Shown here one piece after another: positions 25,553-33,871 of a stretch of DNA of 64,000 nucleotides; positions within the stretch are counted from its first letter, which is position 1, and each line of letters starts with the position of its first letter. The notes beneath the pieces are model-generated. The model saw only the letters and a program-made list of their open reading frames with translations, made no database searches and was not told the origin of the DNA. The translations under genes and the position numbers were made by a program. The stretch is from contig NZ_CP125296.1 of assembly GCF_030412785.1 (NCBI RefSeq), positions 1,860,001 through 1,924,000 of the forward strand, in the 5' to 3' direction. This stretch comes from Paraburkholderia sabiae. Its GTDB lineage: Bacteria; Pseudomonadota; Gammaproteobacteria; Burkholderiales; Burkholderiaceae.

Positions 25553-27921
25553 CGCCATCCGCCGATTTCGGCCATGAAGGATTTTGCATCGACGTGAGTG
25601 CGCAGCAGTTCTTCCATCGGCAGAGAAGTCGGCACGTAATGGCCGTCGATGAAGCGCGACATCTGCACGATCGCCTCCATCGAACGCGAGCCATGCACGT
25701 AGTTGCTCGCATGCAGGAATGCCCGTATCAGGTCTTCGTGAATGTTGGCGAACTGCAAACCGGCCCGCGTTTTACGGAAGATTTCCTTTGCGTTGCGTTC
25801 CAGCGAGGAACGAAGCAGGATCGCGCGACGCAGCAGCAGCATGCGGTCGATGGGTGCGATCGTTCCGTCGGCGCTCTTGACGGGATTGACGCCGGCAACG
25901 TCGAGATGACCTCGCAACCGGCTCACGAAATCCGGCAGCTTGACGCGCTTCGCTTCCTCGTTTTCTTCCTGATTCTGCAGTTGTGCCCCTGGCGACGCAT
26001 TGAATTCATCGAAAGACGAACTCGTTCCGCCCGCAAACAGAAAGATAGCGCGCCCCACACGATAATCGGCTTCCTTGCCCCGGAAGATGCCATCCTGCAT
26101 GGGCGCCAGAAAGTACTTGAGCCAGCCCAGCGGCCTGCCGTCGAAATCCGCATCGAACTCGTCGAATACGACCAGCGGCACTTCCTGCGAGAACAGCGCC
26201 ATATCCTGAACCTTGTGAAACGCCCCCGTCAGATGATCGATCGAAGCGAACTGCGCAAGGTTGAATACGAGCGGCTCGGAGCGACGGTCCGGACTGATGC
26301 GCGCGATGATCTGCTTCACCGCAAATGACTTGCCGGAACCAGGCGCGCCGAAAACGGCGATTGAAAGCGGCATGGACCAGTTGTCGGTCCACAGATACTT
26401 GTCGAGAAGTTTGGCGAGACTGCTGAAACGCTCGATCTCGTCGGGATCGACCAGTTTCATCGAACCATACTTCGAGTACGGAACCGTGATCAGTGCGGGA
26501 GGCTTGAAGTTGTGCCGGCTGAAACTCTGCGGCTCCTTGAACGCTTCCTCAAGGCCGTATTGCACGATCTCGATCAGCTTGCCGTCGAAGTCTTCGTCGA
26601 TCCTGTCGAGACGGCTCCACGTCGATCCCGCGCTGCCCCAGCTGAAGGAGACGCACGTGAGCATGTATTCTTCTTTCGCGTCTTCGTACGACTTCATCAG
26701 GCTCGCGCGGCGCGCGGGTCCGAGCATGTCGATGTAGTCGTCGAATGGAGAAGCATCGTCGCCGCGGCTTTCCATGAAGCCTGCATCGTAGTGGTAGTTG
26801 TACGCGGCGACGCCCATCCTCAGTGCGCCTTCGATGTCCAAAGGCGCCTTGCCGTCCAGCGTCCAGCAGAGTTCTCTGACGACGCTCGTCACCATCGATG
26901 TGAACTTCCCCGGCACCCGGCCGTATGCCGCAGGATGCATTTGCGCATGCCGGTCGCAGTTCGGGCCGAATGTCACGCAACCCTTCTTTTCGGCGAGATT
27001 GATATAGAGCGCTCCCGGCTCCCTGAAAACCACGACCAGATGCCGGAACCTGCCCTGCATGTCAGGAAGATTGAAGTCGCCCGACTGAATCATTCCGACG
27101 ATGTCATTCACGCACGACTCGACTGCCCCGCGTTCCGAAATGCGCAGGCCGCATTTGCGCAGTGCGTCGGATGAGACGATCACCACCGATCTGTCCGGAT
27201 CGACGCCTTTAAAACAGAGGTCTACCGAGTCGCGAAACCATTTGAGCGCGAGATCTCCGCGCTCGCCGGAATCGGACTTCTCTCTGTCGATTTCATGATC
27301 GTTGATCGCGAGCACGACGCCGCCTTCGCACGCGCCTGCAATCCTCGCGAAGCGCTCGCGACTCGCTTCATCGTCGCTGACGCGTTTGACGAGCGCACGG
27401 AAATACGGATCGTGATCGTAGAGAACCATGATCCTTTGCTTCGCATCGGCGTTATTTGCCTCGTCGGAATGTGTTTTATCGAAGAACCACGTTACGGGAT
27501 CGTCGCTCTTGCGAGGCGGTGCTTTGCCTCGTCTGTTCGAGACGACTGTTTTGCTTGATACCTGTTCGTGTCTCACTCGCAAACGCTGATCGTTCTTGAG
27601 CTTGCTGGTCGAGCCGCGGGCGAAGTAGTCGAGGATGCTGTGCAATTCGCCATGCGGCGCGTTGCGGAAGTCTTCATAGTCGAGAACGAAGCGCGGCTTC
27701 AGATCGTAGTCGCGTGGGGAATCGTCCGGCTCTTTTAGCGCTTCTTCGATCATCGCTTCGATCAGGGGATCGTTTGCTTCTCTGACGTGCGCTACATACT
27801 CGCCGCGTTGCTTGCCTGGAACGAGCACCACGTGGCGCACAAGACTGCCCAACAGGAGAATGGGAATCTGGATCACGGCCCTCGCCGGCGAGCCCGGCGC
27901 AGATTCGGTCTGTGACGTCAT
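25549..27921 (-). CDS. large AAA+-type ATPase with unrecognised N-terminal region
   Basis: A soluble protein of 790 residues. The C-terminal part has a P-loop ATPase: Walker A SIAVFGAPGSGKSFAVKQII (~522-541), Walker B PLVVFDEFDADFDG (~582-595), and a sensor-1-like strand IFLFAGGTSSSFDEF (~625-640). It ends in a helical lid-like region. Residues 1-480 match nothing I can name with certainty. A stretch near 245-305 (VVIVSSDALRKCG ... LVVVFREPGALYI) is reminiscent of the PfkB/ribokinase pattern, but the catalytic GxGD motif of those kinases was not found. AGGAG precedes the ATG. No partner gene is co-transcribed. Function unknown; a stand-alone nucleotide-driven switch is inference. Confidence 0.75.
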   Translation of the reverse strand: MTSQTESAPGSPARAVIQIPILLLGSLVRHVVLVPGKQRGEYVAHVREANDPLIEAMIEEALKEPDDSPRDYDLKPRFVLDYEDFRNAPHGELHSILDYFARGSTSKLKNDQRLRVRHEQVSSKTVVSNRRGKAPPRKSDDPVTWFFDKTHSDEANNADAKQRIMVLYDHDPYFRALVKRVSDDEASRERFARIAGACEGGVVLAINDHEIDREKSDSGERGDLALKWFRDSVDLCFKGVDPDRSVVIVSSDALRKCGLRISERGAVESCVNDIVGMIQSGDFNLPDMQGRFRHLVVVFREPGALYINLAEKKGCVTFGPNCDRHAQMHPAAYGRVPGKFTSMVTSVVRELCWTLDGKAPLDIEGALRMGVAAYNYHYDAGFMESRGDDASPFDDYIDMLGPARRASLMKSYEDAKEEYMLTCVSFSWGSAGSTWSRLDRIDEDFDGKLIEIVQYGLEEAFKEPQSFSRHNFKPPALITVPYSKYGSMKLVDPDEIERFSSLAKLLDKYLWTDNWSMPLSIAVFGAPGSGKSFAVKQIIARISPDRRSEPLVFNLAQFASIDHLTGAFHKVQDMALFSQEVPLVVFDEFDADFDGRPLGWLKYFLAPMQDGIFRGKEADYRVGRAIFLFAGGTSSSFDEFNASPGAQLQNQEENEEAKRVKLPDFVSRLRGHLDVAGVNPVKSADGTIAPIDRMLLLRRAILLRSSLERNAKEIFRKTRAGLQFANIHEDLIRAFLHASNYVHGSRSMEAIVQMSRFIDGHYVPTSLPMEELLRTHVDAKSFMAEIGGWR

Positions 27922-28341
27922 CGGTATCTCCTGCTGGGGTGGTTTCGATGAGCACTTGTCTTCGGCAGACGCGCGACAGACGGAATACTAGGCGATGCAC
28001 GGTTGAACTCAAGTTTCAGCGGGTGACAGGGGTTTGTCGGGAGAGTTTCTTGGGGAGGTTGAATGCTGGTCGGTTGTTGTTGGTGCGGTTGCTATGGGTA
28101 TAAGGTTGACCGTTTCAGCGCGCGCAATGGTGGTGAGGTTGGTTGCGGGATTGTTAAACATCGGCGTTGCAGGTGCTGCTGCAATGGAAGGCGTAACGAC
28201 GCTGTAAGACGCACGCGGCGTAGCGTCGTTTGAGGCGCTGCGGTCGGGTGGAATTGCCCCGGAGCGGACGCCTGGGTCGAGTGGCGCACTCATGGAGCCC
28301 GCCACTCGAGTTGCCTGGTTCTGGTTCGGTCTGTCGTCCCG
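27922..28341. other. intergenic region, strongly C-poor on the + strand
   Basis: About 420 bases between the ATPase and hydrolase genes. From ~28010 to ~28160 the + strand is rich in G and T and poor in C. A 98-codon Ser/Pro/Thr/Ala-rich frame lies on the minus strand (28009-28305), but it has no convincing ribosome-binding site. A hairpin is listed separately. Nothing else is recognised. Confidence 0.4.
28278..28308 (-). terminator. hairpin downstream of the alpha/beta hydrolase gene
   Basis: CGAGTGGCG (28278-28286) pairs perfectly with CGCCACTCG (28300-28308) across a 13-base loop, about 35 bases after the hydrolase stop. There is no U-tract, so it is only a candidate terminator. Confidence 0.35.
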
Positions 28342-29160
28342 TCAGGATTTGATGAACTCGAGAAGGTCGGGGTTCAGGACATCCGCGTGGGTGGTCAGCA
28401 TGCCGTGCGGGAAGCCAGCGTATGCCTTCAGCACACCGTTTGCGAGCAGGTCGACCGCACGAGGCACCGAACTGGCGAACGGGACGATCTGGTCATCTTC
28501 GCCATGCATGACCAGTACCGGCACAGTGATCTTCTTCAGATCTTCGGTATAGTCCTCCAGCCAGGAAAATACGGTCTCGTAGTGGGCCTGGGCGCTGCCG
28601 GCCATTCCCTGGCGCCACCAGTTCGCGATCACCGCCTCAGACGGCTTGGCGCCCGCACGGTTGAATCCATAGAACGGACCCTCCGGCACTGCCCGGTAAA
28701 ACTCCGACCGGTTGCCAAGCACGCCTGACTTAACCGCGTCGAACCACTCCCGCGGCTGACCTGCAGGGTTCGCTTCGGTTTTCACCATGTTCGGCGTCAA
28801 CGAGGCCACCAGCACTGCCTTGGCGACCCGCTCCTGGTGGCGGGCGACGTAACGCGCCACCTCGCCGCCGCCGGTGGAGTGCCCGATGTGGATAGCGTCG
28901 CGAATGTCGAGATGTTCAGTCAGTGCAGCGAGGTCGGCGACCCAGTGGTCCATGTCGTTGCCGGCGCCGGCTTGCTCGGACCGACCGTGCCCGCGCCGGT
29001 CATGGGCGATCACCCGGTAGCCGTGGTGAAGGAAAAACATCATCTGGGCGTCCCAGTCGTCGGCCGACAGGGGCCAGCCATGGCTGAAGACGATCGGCTG
29101 ACCGGCCCCCCAGTCCTTGTAGAAGATCTTTACGCCGTCCGGAGTGGTGATCGTAGGCAT
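28342..29160 (-). CDS. alpha/beta hydrolase (non-heme chloroperoxidase-like)
   Basis: A protein of 272 residues, typical length. The oxyanion-hole segment is IVFSHGWPLSADDWD, and the nucleophile elbow is IGHSTGGGEVARY (Ser ~98). The acid is in HGEDDQIVPF and the His in GFPHGMLTTH. These motifs define the bacterial non-heme haloperoxidase/arylesterase branch. The enzymes act as esterases or perhydrolases, and 'chloroperoxidase' is a side activity. A very strong Shine-Dalgarno (TAGGAGGT) precedes the ATG. The divergent LysR gene is its likely regulator. Confidence 0.92.
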   Translation of the reverse strand: MPTITTPDGVKIFYKDWGAGQPIVFSHGWPLSADDWDAQMMFFLHHGYRVIAHDRRGHGRSEQAGAGNDMDHWVADLAALTEHLDIRDAIHIGHSTGGGEVARYVARHQERVAKAVLVASLTPNMVKTEANPAGQPREWFDAVKSGVLGNRSEFYRAVPEGPFYGFNRAGAKPSEAVIANWWRQGMAGSAQAHYETVFSWLEDYTEDLKKITVPVLVMHGEDDQIVPFASSVPRAVDLLANGVLKAYAGFPHGMLTTHADVLNPDLLEFIKS

Positions 29161-29508
29161 CGCTGGTACCTCCTATAAGAAATTGATTGAAGTGTTGGTT
29201 CTCCGCGAGACATCGAGAATGCTGCCAGCGGCTTCTTTCGAAGTCTTATTTTGTGTGCATCTGAAAACGGGCGAGCAGCGCGCACTCCGACAACGCTGCG
29301 ATGGATCTTGCTCCTGGCGCCTGAACGCATCGAGTACAAGAATCGGCCTGTGATCTGGCACTCGGAATGCGCTGACCACGTCAGTGAGAACTCCACCTGG
29401 GCGCATGGCTCGTCGATACGGCAGCCGTTGCAATATAGGTATCCCTTGCCTCGATGACAAAGACTTTCTATGCTTTGACCTATGCCTCAAAGGCATACAG
29501 GAGAGCCA
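29161..29508. other. divergent promoter region, hydrolase / LysR
   Basis: 348 bases between the two start codons. GC is lower than in the flanking genes. A perfect palindrome is listed separately; no other element and no convincing gene is seen. Confidence 0.45.
29481..29497. promoter_or_regulatory. palindrome with LysR operator form
   Basis: TATGCCTCAAAGGCATA has perfect 6-base arms around 5 central bases, lying 12 bases upstream of the LysR start codon. LysR-family operators are often interrupted palindromes of this kind (T-N11-A). It is a candidate autoregulatory site. Confidence 0.4.
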
Positions 29509-30426
29509 ATGGAACTTCGACATCTGCGATATTTCATCGCGGTTGCGGAGGAAGGAAGTCTGTTGACAGCTGCCCAACGGCGGCTACACACGTCGCAGCC
29601 GTCACTGAGCCGGCAGATCCGCGATCTTGAATTCGAAGTGGGTGTGAAATTACTGGAGCGCCAGGCACGCGGCGTGGCGCTTACCACTGCTGGAAAAATT
29701 TTCCTTGATCACGCGCGACTGGCGCTGCTTCAAGTCGAAGCTGCTATCGACGGGGCACGGCGTGCGGAACAGCCTGGAAAACCCATCTTGGCAATGGGCT
29801 TTCTTGCGGGGCAGGAAGTCGTATGGTTACCGCACGCGCTGCGCATCCTCCGCGAGGAGGCACCGGATGCGGAGATCACACTGTGCAGCCAGTCTTCTCC
29901 TGAACTCGCTCTTGGGCTAATGCGAGGAAAGCTGGACGTCGCTTTCCTTCGCCCCGAGAGACAGACCGTTGGCCTGTCATTCAAAGTCCTGGCAAAGGAG
30001 CCACTGATCGCCGTACTGCCGGCAGACCATCGGCTGACGTCACGCAAGAAAATGCGGCCGCAGGATCTCGCCAGCCAAATTTACGTCAGTTCGTCCAGGA
30101 CTTCTCCCGTACTGGAATCCGTGATTCAGCACTACGCATCGAGTGTCGGTATAACGCTCAAGGCGGGGTACGAGGGCGAGAACCTCCCCTCCGCGATGTC
30201 GCTCGTTACGTCAACGGGTGGCGTTACGCTTATCCCGCTGTATGCGCAAAATATGCTGACACCAAACGTCGTTGCAAGGGCCCTTGACGGCGTACCTCCG
30301 ACGATTGATCTCGTCTTGGGATACAGCGATGCAAATGCAAACCCGTTACTTCTTCGGCTGTTATCTCGTGCGGACGAGTTGGTCGCAAATGTTCAGGATC
30401 AAAGCATCATTCGCTATGCCGTCTAG
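29509..30426 (+). CDS. LysR family transcriptional regulator
   Basis: A protein of 305 residues. It begins MELRHLRYFIAVAEEGSLLTAA, with HTH LLTAAQRRLHTSQPSLSRQI. The N-terminus and the effector domain with LRPERQTVGLSFKVLAKEPL resemble the CatR/BenM/HcaR-like subgroup, many of which respond to aromatic acids. AGGAGA precedes the ATG at 29509. GC and codon choice are somewhat lower in GC3 than in the window's core genes, suggesting a more recent acquisition. It is divergent from the alpha/beta hydrolase and is probably its regulator. Confidence 0.9.
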   Translation: MELRHLRYFIAVAEEGSLLTAAQRRLHTSQPSLSRQIRDLEFEVGVKLLERQARGVALTTAGKIFLDHARLALLQVEAAIDGARRAEQPGKPILAMGFLAGQEVVWLPHALRILREEAPDAEITLCSQSSPELALGLMRGKLDVAFLRPERQTVGLSFKVLAKEPLIAVLPADHRLTSRKKMRPQDLASQIYVSSSRTSPVLESVIQHYASSVGITLKAGYEGENLPSAMSLVTSTGGVTLIPLYAQNMLTPNVVARALDGVPPTIDLVLGYSDANANPLLLRLLSRADELVANVQDQSIIRYAV

Positions 30427-30540
30427 GTCATGGACGCCGGCTCGGTCACTTCGAGATCGAATGGCCGTTTCACCGGACAAGCCGTCGTCTGAATGTCAGA
30501 GTCCTACGAAACACGAATGACACTTCCGGGCCGGACTGAG

Positions 30541-31095
30541 TCAACCAGATCGTGTTGAAACAGATGACCGGCTCGTTGATCTTGGGACGAGCGATCTGAC
30601 CACCAACGGTCCGCCGTAAATTCTGCCTGCCTTAACGCCCGTCGATCTTCCGTTCGCGCATAAGCGAACCAATTCTTCCTGCTGCCCGACACTTCCTTCA
30701 AAACCAGGAATGCCATCTGGAATCAGAAACCATGGTTGTTTGCTACGGGTGAATATGTGTGCGATGGGAGAAAATTCGCTTTGGTTTTGCAATGTGCCGG
30801 GTCTCAGTATCGCCAGATCGGACTGGTCAATTGGCTCGGCCCAAAGCCGCGTGTCACAGCGCGCGCACGCCTTGCTGCGCCGCTGCCGCCCACGACCAAA
30901 CTCAAACGTCAGCATGATCGGCTCACCTCCTACGACATGCAAATCGGCTCGACGAACCCACATCACAGGCAACGCAGCCCCGCCTGTTCTTCGCTGACAG
31001 GTCGTGCAATGACAAACATAAAAAGTGAATGGTTCGTGCCGGAGCTCAAACTTGATCTGACCACAGAGGCAGCTACCGGTGTAGGGTGCGGGCAT
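30541..31095 (-). CDS. GFA family (glutathione-dependent formaldehyde-activating-like) protein
   Basis: A protein of 184 residues. Zinc-binding cysteines are visible: SCLCGQIKFEL (CxC, residues ~9-11), FYVCHCTTCQRRTG (CxCxxC, ~27-32), and ACARCDTRLW (CxxC, ~77-80). These are the Gfa/CENP-V fold ligands. Most homologues end after a motif like FLIPDGIPGFEG ... EELVRL. Here about 45 extra residues, basic and Ser-rich, follow, which may come from a frameshift near 30660 or a lost stop. AGGAG precedes the ATG. Despite the name, most members have no proven formaldehyde activity. Confidence 0.8.
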   Translation of the reverse strand: MPAPYTGSCLCGQIKFELRHEPFTFYVCHCTTCQRRTGGAALPVMWVRRADLHVVGGEPIMLTFEFGRGRQRRSKACARCDTRLWAEPIDQSDLAILRPGTLQNQSEFSPIAHIFTRSKQPWFLIPDGIPGFEGSVGQQEELVRLCANGRSTGVKAGRIYGGPLVVRSLVPRSTSRSSVSTRSG

Positions 31096-31639
31096 ACAAG
31101 TCTCCTAAATGCCGAGATTGAAAAACAGCAAATTTGTTAGCCCGGTACGCCAGCGGTAGTTTGCGGCGTCGCAGCGAGGCGGTGCAGCCAGCCAGGAACA
31201 GACGTCGACGCGCCAGCTTAGGATTGCTGCGAGCCGTGCTTTCGCGAATTGGTTCCGATTGCTTGCACGCAGCGAGAGGTTCAGGAACCTCGAGTGCGGA
31301 GAGAGTGAACTCGGAGAAGACCGGTTAGCCCGTGATTTTACTCGCGTGTCGCGCCGATCAGATTCGGCGCGACCGGATGCACTTCAACCGTATGACACTC
31401 ATGTTCTACAGCAGTAGCGCACACGTTAGCGCTCCGCCGACGAAGACTAAAAAAGCAAAAAACGGGGCCCCCGCAACGAAGTCCGTTCGCGACGCCGCTA
31501 CAATGACCGTCGTGATATTGGTTCGCTGCACGGTCTGACCTCGCGCGCAAAGTGACACCGCGGCGCGCGCCAACCAGACGACCAAACGGCAAGACAGGAA
31601 CTGTCTGGCGAAATCGATTCGCCGGCACCGGGAGAGTCT
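31096..31639. other. 544-base gene-poor region
   Basis: Divergent spacer between the GFA and MscS genes. It contains a perfect 10-bp hairpin (listed) and, near 31447-31478, an A-rich run next to a GGGGCCCC palindrome. On the minus strand the latter reads like a terminator, but no minus-strand gene ends there. Short frames here look spurious. It may be a scar of lost genes. Confidence 0.45.
31348..31373. repeat. perfect inverted repeat (10-bp arms, 6-base loop)
   Basis: GTCGCGCCGA at 31348-31357 is mirrored by TCGGCGCGAC at 31364-31373. There is no T-run on either side that would make it a clear intrinsic terminator. Confidence 0.5.
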
Positions 31640-32851
31640 ATGTTCGACAAGACGCTGCGTATCGAGGGCGGGCCGGACTGGCATCACTTCAACGTCCATA
31701 CCGACAGCATGCTCGTCGCGGTCCTGCTCGTCGCCGCCCTGCTGCTGGCGATTCTGCTGGCGAGCACGATCTGCTACTACGTGACGCGCTCGCTGATGCT
31801 GGTGGTCGTCGGGCGTCTTGCACGCCAGGAGCAGCGCAAGTGGCTGCGCGCTGCCGAGCGCCACAAGGTGTTCCACCGGCTCGCACCGCTTGTGCCCGCC
31901 GCGATCATCTACGCGGCCGCGCCCCTGCTCTCGGGACTCACTTTCCCCATGATCGCGGCGCTCGGACGGCCACTCGGCATTCTCGCAGCCTGCTACATGG
32001 TGTACACGCTGCTGCGCGCCGGTCTGGCGTTCCTCGCGAGCGTAGGTGAGCGCTACAGTCACTCTCCGTCCGCAAGCCAGCGACCGATCAAGAGCTTCCT
32101 GCAAATCGCCGCCATCGTGCTCTACGTGATCGCGCTGATTGCCTTGATCTCGGTGCTGCTGGAGCGCTCTCCGGCGTACTTTCTCACCGGTGTCAGCGCC
32201 ATTACTGCACTGCTCATCATCGTCTTCCGCGACTCGTTGATCGGATTCGTTGCCAGCATTCAGCTTGCCGTCTATGACATGCTGCAGGTGGGCGACTGGA
32301 TCGAGGTGCCCGGCTTCGTCGCCGACGGCACTGTGATTGACATCGCGTTGAACACGATCAAGGTACAGAACTTCGATAAATCGATCGTCATGCTGCCGAC
32401 CTACGTCCTGCTGACCAACAGCGTGAAGAACTGGCGTGGCATGACCGAGTCGGGCAGCCGGCGCGTCAGACATGCGATTCATTTCGATGTCGGGAGCATC
32501 CGCTTTCCCGACGAGGCGCTGCTCGCCCAGTTGCATGGCGATGTCGACCTGGCGCTTGCGCGCCCCACACCCGGCGATACACAGCGCCGCACGAACCTCG
32601 GCCTGTACCGCCTCTATCTGATCGCCTATTTCCGCGATCACCCGGCGGTGCGCCACGACATGCCGCTCGTGATCCGGCAACTGCAGTCCAGCCAGCCTGT
32701 CGTCGCGCTGGAGATCTACGTCTACGTTGAAGAGACCAACTGGGAACAGTATGAAAACCTGCAATCGGACATGCTGGACCACGCGTATGGAGTCGCGCCG
32801 CAGTTCGGCTTGCGTTGCTGGCAGCCGCAATGGCCGTCGTCTCCGGTGTAA
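31640..32851 (+). CDS. MscS-family mechanosensitive channel (YbdG-like)
   Basis: A protein of 403 residues with about five hydrophobic helices in the first 190. The pore-lining helix and following beta domain are recognisable in SAITALLIIVFRDSLIGFVASIQL and YDMLQVGDWIEVPGFVADGTVIDIALNTIKVQ (~190-240). This is the MscS core. The extended C-terminal domain with YLIAYFRDHPAVRHDM and the final WEQYENLQSDMLDHAYGVAPQF is typical of the YbdG/MscM type. It is an inner-membrane osmotic safety valve or osmosensor. GGGAGAG precedes the ATG. It is convergent with a LysR gene, 18 bases apart. Confidence 0.92.
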   Translation: MFDKTLRIEGGPDWHHFNVHTDSMLVAVLLVAALLLAILLASTICYYVTRSLMLVVVGRLARQEQRKWLRAAERHKVFHRLAPLVPAAIIYAAAPLLSGLTFPMIAALGRPLGILAACYMVYTLLRAGLAFLASVGERYSHSPSASQRPIKSFLQIAAIVLYVIALIALISVLLERSPAYFLTGVSAITALLIIVFRDSLIGFVASIQLAVYDMLQVGDWIEVPGFVADGTVIDIALNTIKVQNFDKSIVMLPTYVLLTNSVKNWRGMTESGSRRVRHAIHFDVGSIRFPDEALLAQLHGDVDLALARPTPGDTQRRTNLGLYRLYLIAYFRDHPAVRHDMPLVIRQLQSSQPVVALEIYVYVEETNWEQYENLQSDMLDHAYGVAPQFGLRCWQPQWPSSPV

Positions 32852-32869
32852 TGCCGGCGGGCAAAGAGT

Positions 32870-33766
32870 CTATGACACGCACTCTCCTGCCAGATCCGAA
32901 ATTTCCTTCTGAAGCGCACTGAGGAACACGTTCACCCGATTCGGCACATATCGCCGGCTCGGGATGACCGCCCACACCGACAGGTCTTCCATCTCCGCAT
33001 CCTCCAGCTGAACCTGCACGAGCGAGTGATCGGCCAGTTGCCGGAAGACGTCCCAGTACGTCAACATGGCTAGCCCCAATCCCTGCACAGCTGACGTGCG
33101 TGCCGCTTCCACACTGGTCGTCGTGACATACGCTTCAATGCGCTTGCGTATCAGCTTGCCGTCGACAACGAGCGGCCATCCTCCCACCGAGTCAAGTCTG
33201 ATACAGCGATGCTGGTCCAGTTCCGCCGACGTCGCAGGTCGTCCGTGCCTCTTCAGGTACTCGGGCGAAGCACAAACAAGGCGTGGATTCGAAACGATCT
33301 TTCTGGCCACCAGTTCCGAATCTTCCAGCGGTGCAATGCGTAACGCGAGATCCAGCCCCTGCCCCACGATATCGACCTGGCGATCCGACAGATCGAGGTC
33401 GATACGAAGGTCCGGGTTAGCTTCGAGCAAACCCGGCAGCATCGGCAACACGACCGATTGTCCAAAGCCACTCGGTGCGGTCAGACGCAACACGCCCGAT
33501 GCCATGCCCGACGACGGACTCAGTTCGGCTCGCGCGCCCGCTTCTGCGTCCACCATCGCCCTCGCATACGGCACAAACGCCTCGCCTTCTGCGGTCAACG
33601 TCAGCGAGCGGGTGGTCCGATGAAAGAGGCGCACGCCGAGGTCCTCTTCGAGCGCCGCGATGCGCCGTGACACCTGCATGGGCACCACGTTCAGCTGCCG
33701 CGCCGCCGCTGACAGGCTTCCCGCTGATGCAACCGCCAGGAATGTCTGAACGTCTGGGAGGAACAT
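32870..33766 (-). CDS. LysR family transcriptional regulator
   Basis: A protein of 298 residues. The HTH is SLSAAARQLNVVPMQVSRRI (residues ~16-35), followed by RLFHRTTRSLTLTAEGEAFV. The effector domain contains SGVLRLTAPSGFGQSVVLPM and a C-terminal SRRYVPNRVNVFLSAL, the CrgA-type pattern. It is divergent from the old yellow enzyme gene with 105 bases between starts, making that gene its probable target. Confidence 0.92.
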   Translation of the reverse strand: MFLPDVQTFLAVASAGSLSAAARQLNVVPMQVSRRIAALEEDLGVRLFHRTTRSLTLTAEGEAFVPYARAMVDAEAGARAELSPSSGMASGVLRLTAPSGFGQSVVLPMLPGLLEANPDLRIDLDLSDRQVDIVGQGLDLALRIAPLEDSELVARKIVSNPRLVCASPEYLKRHGRPATSAELDQHRCIRLDSVGGWPLVVDGKLIRKRIEAYVTTTSVEAARTSAVQGLGLAMLTYWDVFRQLADHSLVQVQLEDAEMEDLSVWAVIPSRRYVPNRVNVFLSALQKEISDLAGECVS

Positions 33767-33871
33767 CGTTTATATCCAAAAGTGTTAGGGCGGCTTCACG
33801 CTCCGACCGCTGTTTCCTGCCGCTCGCGACGCCTACCATGCAGTCACCTTCTTCACGAGACGAGCAGCGAA

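Noticed and set aside
28009..28305. 98-codon minus-strand frame
   Set aside because: Low-complexity sequence, GTG start and no ribosome-binding site; not called as a gene, kept only as a composition anomaly.
29173..29577. 134-codon minus-strand frame in the hydrolase/LysR spacer
   Set aside because: It overlaps the LysR N-terminus and has no domain pattern or start signal.
31447..31478. A-rich run beside GGGGCCCC, terminator-like on the minus strand
   Set aside because: No minus-strand gene ends there, and the palindrome has no loop, so it cannot be called a terminator.
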